From: Actinospica sp035552695
GTDB taxonomy: Bacteria; Actinomycetota; Actinomycetes; Streptomycetales; Catenulisporaceae
Length of the DNA: 64,000 nt
Direction of reading: 5' to 3'
Assembly: GCF_035552695.1 (NCBI RefSeq)
Contig: NZ_DASZKT010000010.1
Location: 1-64,000 of the forward strand
Shown here: positions 40,921-48,628 of the stretch, piece by piece
Layout of the letters: each line of letters opens with the position of its first letter
How positions within the stretch are numbered: position 1 is the stretch's first letter
The notes under the pieces: generated by a model
What the model was told of the DNA's origin: nothing
Databases searched by the model: none
What the model saw: the letters and a program-made list of their open reading frames with translations, nothing else
Made by a program: the position numbers and the translations under genes

Positions 40921-41693
40921 GCGGCTCCTCCGGCACCGACGAACGGCTTGAGCGTGATGCCCTCGGCGACCAGCGTGCCGCGTACCCGACGCGCGATGGC
41001 GACCGCGCCGGGCGTGTCGCCGTGCACGCAGATCGTCTGCGCACTGATGTGTACCTTCGTGCCGTCGATCGACTCGATCTCGCCGCTGCGGGCCATCTCG
41101 GCGCAGCGTGCGGCGATGGCGTCGACGTCGTGCAGGACGGAGCCGGTCGTGCCGCGCGAGACGAGGTGGCCGTCGGCCGTGTAGGCGCGATCGGCGAATG
41201 CCTCGGCGACGGTCGCGACCCCGGCGTCGCCGACATCACGCAATCCGGATGATCCGGCCAGCCCCACGACGTGCAGATCCGGGTTGTAGCGCAGCACGGC
41301 CTCGGCCAACGCACGGGCGTATACGGGCTCTACGGCGATGGTGTTGTAGAGCGCGCCGTGCGGCTTCACGTAGCTGACGGTCGCTCCCGCCATCCGCGCG
41401 AAACCGTCGAGCGCGCCGATCTGATAGACGATGTCGTTGGTCAGGTCGCTTTCCGAGACCTCGATGCGCCGCCGCCCGAAACCGACCAGATCGCGGTACC
41501 CGACGTGCGCCCCGATCGCGGCGCCGTTCTCGACCGCGACGTCGCACAGCCTCCGCATGATGCTCGGGTCGCCGGCGTGGAAGCCGCACGCGATATTCGC
41601 GCTGGTCACGATGGCCAGCAGCGCCTCGTCGTCGCCCATGGTCCACGCGCCGAAGCCCTCGCCGAGGTCGCAGTTGAGATCGATGGTGGTCAT
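40917..41693 (-). CDS. pxpA: 5-oxoprolinase subunit A (LamB/YcsF family)
   Basis: 258 residues. Signature IDLNCDLGEGFGAWTMGDDEALL at the N-terminus, NIACGFHAGDPSIM, GAHVGYRDLVGFGRR, YVKPHGALYNT, and ICVHGDTPGAV. Second gene of the operon, 10 nt after the hydro-lyase gene. Confidence 0.95.
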   Translation of the reverse strand: MTTIDLNCDLGEGFGAWTMGDDEALLAIVTSANIACGFHAGDPSIMRRLCDVAVENGAAIGAHVGYRDLVGFGRRRIEVSESDLTNDIVYQIGALDGFARMAGATVSYVKPHGALYNTIAVEPVYARALAEAVLRYNPDLHVVGLAGSSGLRDVGDAGVATVAEAFADRAYTADGHLVSRGTTGSVLHDVDAIAARCAEMARSGEIESIDGTKVHISAQTICVHGDTPGAVAIARRVRGTLVAEGITLKPFVGAGGAA

Positions 41694-41703
41694 GCTGTCT
41701 CCC

Positions 41704-42474
41704 TCAGGCGACTCGATAGTCGATGTCGCGCGCGTCGGTGATGAACATGTGTCCGGGCTCGTGCGTGATCGCGAACGGCGGCGCGGCGCGCATCACAGCG
41801 GCCTGTGATGTGACGCCGCACGCCCAGAAGACCGGCACGTCGCCGTCCTCGAACCGCACCGCGTCGCCGAAATCCGGCTTGTCGAGGTCTGTGATACCGA
41901 GCGCTTCAGGTGCGCCGACGTGCACCGGAGCTCCGTGCACCGCGGGCATCAGGGCCGTGATCGCGGACGCGCGGGCCACCGCGTCGGCGGGCACCGGGCG
42001 CATCGAGACGACGAGCGGGCCGTGCATCCGTCCGGCCCGACCGCACTCGCGGTTGGTGAGGTACATCGGGACGTTGACACCCTGCTCGACATGCCGCAGC
42101 GGCACGCGCGCATCCAGCAGCAGGGTCTCGAAACTGAAGCTGCACCCGATGAGGAAGGTCACCAGGTCGTCGCGCCACTCGTGGGTGACCTCGCCTGGGC
42201 TGTCGACCAGCTTTCCGTGTTCCCACACCCGATACGCGGGTAGGTCCGTGCGCAGATCGGCGCCCGCCGCGAGCGCGGACTCCCACGATCCCGGCTCGGT
42301 GACTTCCAACACCGGACACGGCTTCGGATTCCGCTGCGCGAACAGCAGCATGTCGTACGCGTAATCGCGGGGCAGCGAGATCAGGTTGGCCTGCGTGTGC
42401 CCGAGCGCCAGCCCGCTCGTCGGCACCACCGCTCCGCCCCGGAACGCCGCCCTCGCCTCAGCCGGAGTACTCAT
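41704..42474 (-). CDS. putative hydro-lyase (DUF1445 family)
   Basis: 256 residues from ATG 42474. DUF1445 proteins resemble D-glutamate cyclase and are placed next to pxpABC in many bacteria. Motifs: ARAAFRGGAVVPTSGLALGHTQANLISLPRDYAYDMLLFAQRNPKPCPV (N-terminal half), TFLIGCSFSFE, NVPMYLTNREC, and FWACGVTSQAAV. First gene of the operon. An ATG precisely 6 nt after a TACGGT -10 box sets the start. Likely supplies or interconverts 5-oxoproline-type substrates (inference). Confidence 0.9.
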   Translation of the reverse strand: MSTPAEARAAFRGGAVVPTSGLALGHTQANLISLPRDYAYDMLLFAQRNPKPCPVLEVTEPGSWESALAAGADLRTDLPAYRVWEHGKLVDSPGEVTHEWRDDLVTFLIGCSFSFETLLLDARVPLRHVEQGVNVPMYLTNRECGRAGRMHGPLVVSMRPVPADAVARASAITALMPAVHGAPVHVGAPEALGITDLDKPDFGDAVRFEDGDVPVFWACGVTSQAAVMRAAPPFAITHEPGHMFITDARDIDYRVA

Positions 42475-42480
42475 ACCCTC

Positions 42481-42509
42481 ACCGTAGAGATTGTTCAACA
42501 ATCCGGCAA
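42481..42509 (-). promoter_or_regulatory. pxp operon promoter with embedded GntR operator
   Basis: Minus strand: -35 TTGCCG (42504-42509), 17-nt spacer, -10 TACGGT (42481-42486). The spacer is almost entirely the palindrome GATTGTTGAACAATC (42489-42503), 7-bp arms around one base, matching the FadR-type consensus TNGTNNNACNA. The predicted +1 is the A of ATG 42474, so the mRNA would be leaderless. Confidence 0.7.
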
Positions 42510-42671
42510 GGGGACGGGGCAAAACGCACGGAATCCCTCGGGCGTCGGCTAAACGTGTTCGCGGAGACTTTGGCTCCTTTGAGTGAAAGCTCAACCACTT
42601 CGCCGGGCCGCGGCCTACGATGATGCCCACCCATCTACCTTCCCTGACCTTCGCATCGCAGGAACTTCTCT

Positions 42672-43343
42672 ATGCCGCAACTCGACGCACGGGCCGACCA
42701 ACGACTGCTAGTCGCGATGGCGGCGCTCACCACCGGTGCCTCGGCGGCCCAGATCGCCCGCGAGCACAAGGTCAGCGAGGCCTCCGTGGCCAAGTGGAAG
42801 AAGCAGTTCATCGAAGGCGGCGCGCGCTCCCTGGGAGCGCTCCACGCGTCGCAGAGCCGGGTCGCCGAACTCGAGGCAGAAGTACGCACCCTGCGAAAAT
42901 CGCTGCGCGAGGCCAAAACGCTGCTCGCGGTCTGGCGGCACGCCGTGGACAACCAGCTGGGCCGGCTCGCCGACCTCGACGCGGTACGCCGCGAGGCGAA
43001 GATATCCGTGGTGAGTTTCTGCACGCTGGTCGGCATTCCGCGGCGCACGTACTATCGGTACCTGGACAAGGCGAGGGACGATTCCAGCTCGCAGGCGCCG
43101 AAGGGTCCGTGGCCCGCGCCCGTCGTCGACCGGCTCACCAACGCCGTACAACTCCACCTGGAAGAACACCCGGACGACGGCCATCGCAAGGTGCACAGCG
43201 CATTGCGCGCCCAGGGCTACCAGGTCTCGCCCTCGTCCGTGCTGCGCGCGATGCGCCGACTCGAGAGCGGCACTCCCTCACCCGGATGGCCGGTACGCGC
43301 GACGACTCGGCGCCCGCGATTCAGGATGGAAGCGAGCCGCTGA
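42672..43343 (+). CDS. IS3-like helix-turn-helix protein without a catalytic domain
   Basis: 223 residues. Residues 1-55 form an OrfA-type helix-turn-helix (AAQIAREHKVSEASVAKWKKQF), 58-90 a coiled coil (RVAELEAEVRTLRKSLREAKTLL), and 105-190 resembles the N-terminal HTH of an IS3 OrfB (VVSFCTLVGIPRRTYYRYLDKA, DGHRKVHSALRAQGYQVSPSSVLRAMRR). The integrase DDE domain that should follow is missing; the protein ends after about 30 Arg-rich residues. It may be a domesticated DNA-binding protein or a decayed transposase. AGGAA lies about 10 nt before the ATG. No terminal inverted repeats were found around it. Confidence 0.65.
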   Translation: MPQLDARADQRLLVAMAALTTGASAAQIAREHKVSEASVAKWKKQFIEGGARSLGALHASQSRVAELEAEVRTLRKSLREAKTLLAVWRHAVDNQLGRLADLDAVRREAKISVVSFCTLVGIPRRTYYRYLDKARDDSSSQAPKGPWPAPVVDRLTNAVQLHLEEHPDDGHRKVHSALRAQGYQVSPSSVLRAMRRLESGTPSPGWPVRATTRRPRFRMEASR

Positions 43344-43380
43344 CTCGATCCTGCACCTCGCACACAGAAAGTCGAGCGCC

Positions 43381-44397
43381 ATGCGCGGAACGCTGATCCA
43401 CGCCCCTCGCGACATCCGTTTCGGAGACCGGCCGGACCCGAAGATCGTCGAGCCGACCGACGCCGTCGTGCGCATCGCGGCCACCTGCGTGTGCGGCACG
43501 GATCTTTGGCCCTATCGCGGGGCCAACCCGATCACCGAGCCGGCGCCGATCGGGCATGAGTACGTCGGCCACGTCGAGGCGGTCGGCTCCGAGGTGGCGA
43601 ACCTGCGGCCGGGCCAGTTCGTCATCGGTTCCTTCTTCGCCTCGGACAACACCTGCCCGATCTGCCACGCCGGCTACCAGACCTCGTGCCCGAACAGGCA
43701 GGTCATGACCGGCTGCCAGTCCGAGTACGTGCGCGTGCCGCTGGCCGACGGCACGCTCGTCGCCACCCCCGACGAGCCGGACGCGGCGATGATCCCCGAC
43801 CTGCTCACGCTCTCGGACGTGATGGGCACCGGTTGGTACGCGGCCGTCGCGGCGGACGTCAAGCCCGGGATGACGGTGGCCGTCGTCGGCGACGGCGCGG
43901 TCGGGCTCTGCGCCGTCCTCGCGGCCCGCGAACTCGGCGCGGCGCAGGTGATCGCGATGAGCCGGCACACGCCGCGGCAGAAGCTGGCCATCGAATTCGG
44001 CGCCGCCGACATCGTCACCGAGCGCGGCGACGAAGGCGTGGAGCGCGTCAAAGAACTGACAGACGGGCTCGGCGCCGACGCCGTGCTCGAGTGCGTGGGC
44101 ACCGACGAGTCCATGCACCAGGCCGTGCGCTCGGCGCGTCCCGGCGGCAACGTCAGCTTCGTCGGCGTTCCGCACGGCGTGAACCTGCCGATCACCGAGC
44201 TTTTCTACTCGCACCTCGGGCTGCGCGGCGGCCCCGCTCCCGTCCGCGCCTTCCTGCCCGAGCTGATCGACCGCGTCTGGCACGGCACGATCTCCCCCGG
44301 CAAGGTCTTCGACCTGACGCTGCCGCTCGACCAGGTCGCCGAGGGATACCGCGCCATGGACGAGCGGCGCGCCATCAAGGTGCTGCTGCAGCCCTGA
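43381..44397 (+). CDS. zinc-dependent alcohol dehydrogenase (MDR family)
   Basis: 338 residues. Catalytic-zinc motifs CVCGTDLW (Cys38) and GHEYVG (His59, Glu60); Rossmann motif VVGDGAVGLCA. The structural-zinc loop has Cys92, Cys95 and Cys103, with Asp89 in place of the first Cys. Substrate unknown (secondary alcohol or polyol). Followed by a very strong hairpin; no operon partner. Confidence 0.92.
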   Translation: MRGTLIHAPRDIRFGDRPDPKIVEPTDAVVRIAATCVCGTDLWPYRGANPITEPAPIGHEYVGHVEAVGSEVANLRPGQFVIGSFFASDNTCPICHAGYQTSCPNRQVMTGCQSEYVRVPLADGTLVATPDEPDAAMIPDLLTLSDVMGTGWYAAVAADVKPGMTVAVVGDGAVGLCAVLAARELGAAQVIAMSRHTPRQKLAIEFGAADIVTERGDEGVERVKELTDGLGADAVLECVGTDESMHQAVRSARPGGNVSFVGVPHGVNLPITELFYSHLGLRGGPAPVRAFLPELIDRVWHGTISPGKVFDLTLPLDQVAEGYRAMDERRAIKVLLQP

Positions 44398-44428
44398 GCG
44401 GGCCGCGCGACTGGCGCAGAACTGACGC

Positions 44429-44473
44429 ACGGCGAGGGCCGGACCGGGAGCTTCCCGGTCCGGCCCTCGCCGT
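44429..44473 (+). terminator. 45-nt near-perfect palindrome after the alcohol dehydrogenase
   Basis: Arms 44429-44449 and 44453-44473 form a perfect 21-bp stem with a 3-nt loop (GCT), 31 nt after the stop codon. There is no U tract. The longest perfect stem seen in the window. Confidence 0.8.
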
Positions 44474-44741
44474 ATGCCGCGTGACCGGCCGCGTCACCCA
44501 ACTGTGAATCTGTGAAAGTTCACTGCTCCCCCGTATGGCAGGGCTGCACCGTGCCCTTTTAAGGATTCCTTCACAAATTTCTCCGAGCGGCGTCCCTGTT
44601 CGTTGTCGGCGGCCTCGTGTTCACGCACTATTCGGCACGTCCGGCAGCCCAGCCGGATCCACCGCCGACCGGCGCGAACCCACTCGACGCAGCAGATCCT
44701 GCGATCCGCGCCGGCCGCCCACTCGGAGGGAACCACCAGCA
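44474..44741 (+). other. upstream region of the secreted HEYAE protein gene
   Basis: 268 bp with no gene. It contains an A/T-richer patch (44510-44585, GTGAATCTGTGAAAG, TTTTAAGGATTCCTTCACAAATTT), likely the promoter region. GTGAAGGAATCC / GGATTCCTTCAC-type sequence near 44560 is partly self-complementary. GGAGGG at 44725-44730 is the ribosome-binding site for GTG 44742. Confidence 0.35.
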
Positions 44742-45758
44742 GTGAACGCCATATCCCGGCGGGCGCGGGTCACCGCCCTCGTCTCCGCCGCCGCACTCGG
44801 CACGGCCCTGGCCGGCGCCCTACCGGCGTACGCCCAGGCCGCCGCCCCCACCACGACCACCACACAGCACGCCCAGGCCCCCGGCACGGCCACGGTGCAG
44901 CTCGACGGCAAGACCTACCACGTCTCGCTGGCCAAGCCGACCGGCATCATGCCGATGAACTCCAGCAAGTCGCACGAGACCCAGGCCGGCGGGCACGCCA
45001 CCAGCCTGCGCCACAACAGCACCGACGCCACGGTCTACCCGCCCACCACCTCGACCAGCGGCCTGAACTACGGCGGCGGCCCGCTCCAGCTGACCCCGCA
45101 GATCTACCTGGACTTCTGGGGCAGCCAGTGGAGCAGCGACTCGAACGGCGTCGAGAGCTACATGCAGAACCTGTTCAACGGGCTCGGTGCCTCCGGTGAC
45201 ACCTGGTCCACCGTCACCAGCCAGTACACCGACGGCAACGGCAGCTCGCCGAGCTTCAACGGAGCCGTGCTCGCCGGCACCTGGGCCGACAACTCCTCCC
45301 CCGCGCCGGCCTCCGCCAGCCAGTCCGACCTCGCGGCCGAGGCCGACAACGCCGCCTCGCACTTCGGCGTCTCCGGCCCGAACATCGACGTGTTCGTGCT
45401 GAGCCCGAGCGGCACCCAGCCGGACAACTTCCCGAACGCGGGCTTCTGCGCCTGGCACGACTGGAGCGGCACGGTGGGCTACACCAACATGCCGTACGTG
45501 CTCGACGCCGGTTCCAGCTGCGGCGCCAGCTCGGTGCAGAACCAGCTCGACGGCTTCAGCATCGTCGGAGGCCACGAGTACGCCGAGGCCGTCACCGACC
45601 CCGAGCCCTCCAGCGGCTACGTCGACTCCAACGGCGAGGAGATCGGCGACCTCTGCGCCTGGGACAACGACCAGACGGTGAACTTCAGCACCGGCACCTT
45701 CGCGATGCAGCCGCTGTACAGCAACAGCGCAGGCGGCTGCGTCTTCTCCTCGCAGTGA
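44742..45758 (+). CDS. secreted protein with HEYAE motif, possible metalloprotease
   Basis: 338 residues. Signal peptide at 1-31 (SRRARVTALVSAAALGTALAGALPAYAQA, cleavage likely after AYA). A Thr-rich pro-like segment follows, then a Ser/Asn/Gly-rich domain with LTPQIYLDFWGSQW and IDVFVLSPSGTQPDNF. The motif GGHEYAEAVTDP (HEYAE at 278-282) with GEEIGDLCAW downstream resembles the zinc site of a secreted peptidase-like family. Three Cys pairs may form disulfides. Function is inferred; no peptidase family is certain. A 17-bp hairpin follows. Confidence 0.7.
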   Translation: MNAISRRARVTALVSAAALGTALAGALPAYAQAAAPTTTTTQHAQAPGTATVQLDGKTYHVSLAKPTGIMPMNSSKSHETQAGGHATSLRHNSTDATVYPPTTSTSGLNYGGGPLQLTPQIYLDFWGSQWSSDSNGVESYMQNLFNGLGASGDTWSTVTSQYTDGNGSSPSFNGAVLAGTWADNSSPAPASASQSDLAAEADNAASHFGVSGPNIDVFVLSPSGTQPDNFPNAGFCAWHDWSGTVGYTNMPYVLDAGSSCGASSVQNQLDGFSIVGGHEYAEAVTDPEPSSGYVDSNGEEIGDLCAWDNDQTVNFSTGTFAMQPLYSNSAGGCVFSSQ

Positions 45759-45778
45759 TCTGATCACGCGACCAGGAC

Positions 45779-45822
45779 GGGTGCGTTCCGCGGGCGACCT
45801 GTGGGGCCCGCGGAACGCACCC
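45779..45822 (+). terminator. terminator after the secreted protein gene
   Basis: Perfect 17-bp stem (45779-45795 with 45806-45822), 10-nt loop, followed by TTGCTGCCTTTTCT. Confidence 0.8.
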
Positions 45823-45935
45823 TTGCTGCCTTTTCTGCATACTTTGCCGGATCCGAACAAGTTCTGAACTTCCCGCTGACACGCTGAGCCGAGCCCCACG
45901 ATGTCCGCCGCACGTGGAACGGAACTGATCAACTC

Positions 45936-46883
45936 GTGTCTGGAAAATCTCCCACTCGGGCGCGATCCGCAGTCACGCTCGAACAGGCGCTGCGCCACGG
46001 CCCCTTCGACCGCGCATTGCGCGCCGCGCTGGAACGCCGTGAACTCAGCCTCGAATCCCTGCAGCGCAGGCTGCGCGCCGACGGCTACTCGATCAGCCTC
46101 GCCGCGCTGAGCTACTGGCAGCGCGGCCTGCGCCGACCGGAACGGCCCGAGTCGCTGCGCATCGTCATGGCCGTCGAGGGCATTCTCGAACTTCCGCGCG
46201 CCAGCCTCGTCGCGCTGCTCGGGCCGCCGCGGCCGCGCGGACGCCGGGCCGCGGACGGCGGACCGCCCGAGTTCACCGATCTGCTCGGCCCGTCCACCGG
46301 TCTGACCCGCGTGCTCGACGGGGTGGACGCCGCGGTGAACCTGGGCTTCCAGCACATCGGGATGCAGGGCGACCTGTGGCTCGGCGAGGACCGCAGCTGG
46401 TACCTGGAGCGGGTGCGCCGCGTCGTGACCGCGCGCCAGGACCACGCCGACAGGTTCGTCGCGCTGCACATCCCGGACGTGCCCGGCCAGACCGCGCCCG
46501 TGCTGCGCCCGATCAGCGGCTGCCGCCTCGGCCGGGTGCAGGCCGACCCGGAGAGCGGCTTCCAGGCGGCGGAACTCGTCTTCGACCACGTGCTCGCCTC
46601 CGGCCATCCGCACGTCTTCGAGTACGAATACATACCTTCCGGACCGGCGTCCGGCATAGACCGCTACCAGCACGCCTCCCGCCAGCCCGTGCGCCAGATC
46701 GCGCTGCGCACCCACTTCGATCCGCGCGCCCTGCCGGCCCGCTGCCGCCATGTCGCCCAGCGCCCCGGCACCTCCGCCCCGCGGCACGTCACCGACCTCC
46801 CGGTCAGCGCCTCGGGCACCGCGAACATCGTCGTCCTCGACAGCGCCCCCGGCCTCGAGGGCTTCCGCTGGGAGTGGGACTGA
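45936..46883 (+). CDS. XRE-like DNA-binding protein
   Basis: 315 residues from GTG 45936. An N-terminal helix-turn-helix of the Cro/CI sort (residues 20-75: ALERRELSLESLQRRLRADGYSISLAALSYWQRGLRRPERPES). The C-terminal 215 residues form an unknown beta-rich domain with LDAAVNLGFQHIGMQGDLWLGEDR, HVFEYEYIPSGPASG and FRWEWD. Actinomycete genomes hold many such regulators; target and ligand are unknown. Confidence 0.75.
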   Translation: MSGKSPTRARSAVTLEQALRHGPFDRALRAALERRELSLESLQRRLRADGYSISLAALSYWQRGLRRPERPESLRIVMAVEGILELPRASLVALLGPPRPRGRRAADGGPPEFTDLLGPSTGLTRVLDGVDAAVNLGFQHIGMQGDLWLGEDRSWYLERVRRVVTARQDHADRFVALHIPDVPGQTAPVLRPISGCRLGRVQADPESGFQAAELVFDHVLASGHPHVFEYEYIPSGPASGIDRYQHASRQPVRQIALRTHFDPRALPARCRHVAQRPGTSAPRHVTDLPVSASGTANIVVLDSAPGLEGFRWEWD

Positions 46884-46983
46884 CACACCCCCCGTCACCG
46901 GTTGCGCTCGCCGCCCATCGGTGATGGTGTCGACGGTGACGGCACGACGGGATTTCTCCCTCTTCGAGAAGGGAAGCGGCGGC

Positions 46984-48435
46984 ATGGAGGCTACGGCGCA
47001 GATCGGTGTGACGGGGTTGGCGGTGATGGGCCGCAACCTGGCTCGGAACTTCGCCAGGAACGGCTACACGGTGGCGGTGCACAACCGGACCCCGGCTCGA
47101 ACGCGAGCGTTGGTCGAACAGTTCGGCAGCGAGGGCGCGTTCGTCCCGGCGGAGTCCCCGCAGGAGCTCGTCGCCGCGCTGGAGCGCCCCCGCAGGCTGC
47201 TGATCATGGTGAAGGCCGGGGATCCGACCGACGCCGTCATCGAGGAGTTCGCCCCGCTGATGGAGGAGGGCGACATCATCATCGACGGCGGCAACGCGCA
47301 CTTCCTCGACACCCGCCGCCGCGAGAAGGCGCTGCGCGAGCGCGGCATCCACTTCGTCGGCAGCGGCGTTTCCGGGGGCGAGGAGGGTGCCCTGCACGGC
47401 CCATCGGTCATGCCCGGCGGATCGGCCGAGTCCTATGCCGCGCTCGGCCCGATGCTGGAGAAGATCAGCGCGCACGTCGACGGCGATCCGTGCTGCACGC
47501 ACATCGGCACCGACGGCGCCGGGCACTTCGTCAAGATGGTGCACAACGGCATCGAGTACGCCGACATGCAGCTGATCGCCGAGGCGTACCAGCTGCTGCG
47601 GGAGGTCGCCGGGTACACCCCGGCCGAGATCGCCGAGATCTTCCGAGGATGGAACAAGGGCCGGCTCAACTCCTACCTGATCGAGATCACCGCCGAGGTG
47701 CTGGCCCACACCGATCCGGACACCGGCGTGCCGTTCGTCGACATCGTGCAGGACGCCGCGGAGCAGAAGGGCACCGGGCGCTGGACGGTGCAGACCGCGC
47801 TCGACCTCGGCTCCCCGGTCACCGGCATCGCCCAGGCCACGTTCGCCCGGGTCGCCTCCTCCCGCGCCGAACTGCGCGCCGCCTACCGGCCGCTGCACGG
47901 CGGCACCGAGTACGAGTCGCTGCTGCGCAGCGACGAGGCCGAGCGCTTCATCCATCAGGTCGAGCAGGCGCTGTACGCCTCGAAGATCATCGCCTACGAC
48001 CAGGGCTGGACGATGATCCGCGACGGCGCCGCCGAGTACGGCTGGGACATCGACCTCGGCGAGGTGGCGAAGATCTGGCGCGGCGGCTGCATCATCCGGG
48101 CGGCCTTCCTCGACCGCATCCGCGCCGCGCACGCCGCCAACCCGGGCCTGATCAGCCTGCTCGCCGAGGAGCACTTCGCGGACGAGATCGGCCACGCGCA
48201 GATCCCCTGGCGCGAGGTCGTGGCCATCGCCGCCCGCCGCGGCATCCCGGTCCCCGCCTTCTCCGCCGCGCTCGCCTTCTACGACACGCTGCGCGGCGAG
48301 CATCTGCCCGCCGCGCTGATCCAAGGCCTCCGCGACTTCTTCGGCGCCCACACCTACCGCCGCACCGACCGCGCGGGCACCTTCCACACCGAGTGGGCCG
48401 AGCCCGGCCGCCCCGAGATCCGCACGGACGCCTAA
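46984..48435 (+). CDS. gnd: 6-phosphogluconate dehydrogenase, decarboxylating
   Basis: 483 residues from ATG 46984, the long (homodimeric) class. Oxidises 6-phosphogluconate to ribulose-5-phosphate with NADP. Motifs: GVTGLAVMGRNLARNFARNGYTVAVHNRT, GDIIIDGGNAHF, GSGVSGGEEGALHGPSVMPGG, GAGHFVKMVHNGIEYADM (catalytic Lys), QDAAEQKGTGRWT, and IWRGGCIIRA. No glucose-6-phosphate dehydrogenase lies nearby. Its stop overlaps the tail-to-tail small gene by 4 bp. Confidence 0.96.
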   Translation: MEATAQIGVTGLAVMGRNLARNFARNGYTVAVHNRTPARTRALVEQFGSEGAFVPAESPQELVAALERPRRLLIMVKAGDPTDAVIEEFAPLMEEGDIIIDGGNAHFLDTRRREKALRERGIHFVGSGVSGGEEGALHGPSVMPGGSAESYAALGPMLEKISAHVDGDPCCTHIGTDGAGHFVKMVHNGIEYADMQLIAEAYQLLREVAGYTPAEIAEIFRGWNKGRLNSYLIEITAEVLAHTDPDTGVPFVDIVQDAAEQKGTGRWTVQTALDLGSPVTGIAQATFARVASSRAELRAAYRPLHGGTEYESLLRSDEAERFIHQVEQALYASKIIAYDQGWTMIRDGAAEYGWDIDLGEVAKIWRGGCIIRAAFLDRIRAAHAANPGLISLLAEEHFADEIGHAQIPWREVVAIAARRGIPVPAFSAALAFYDTLRGEHLPAALIQGLRDFFGAHTYRRTDRAGTFHTEWAEPGRPEIRTDA

Positions 48436-48614
48436 GGGTTCCGCGAATCCGGATGGTCCGGGTTCGACCGGCCCCGGTCCGGCAGCCGCCAGGCCGGGGC
48501 CCGGGACCAGCGGGGGCAGTCGCAGAGCGCGCAGTCGCTACCCCTGCGGTAGTGCTGATGGGCGCTTCGCTCGTGGCCGCACCGGCAGAGCCGCGGCCGC
48601 CGGATGATGTTCAC
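48432..48614 (-). CDS. tiny Cys/His-rich protein (zinc-knuckle type)
   Basis: 60 residues from GTG 48614, with GAGGG 7 nt upstream. CRCGHERSAHQHYRRGSDCALCDCPRW holds six Cys and three His in a spacing suited to one or two zinc ions. The same CxCGH-AHxHYRxGxDC pattern is familiar in actinomycetes, with unknown role. It precedes no other gene; it follows the GH5 gene's opposite end and converges on gnd. Confidence 0.65.
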   Translation of the reverse strand: MNIIRRPRLCRCGHERSAHQHYRRGSDCALCDCPRWSRAPAWRLPDRGRSNPDHPDSRNP

Positions 48615-48628
48615 TACGCACCCTCATC

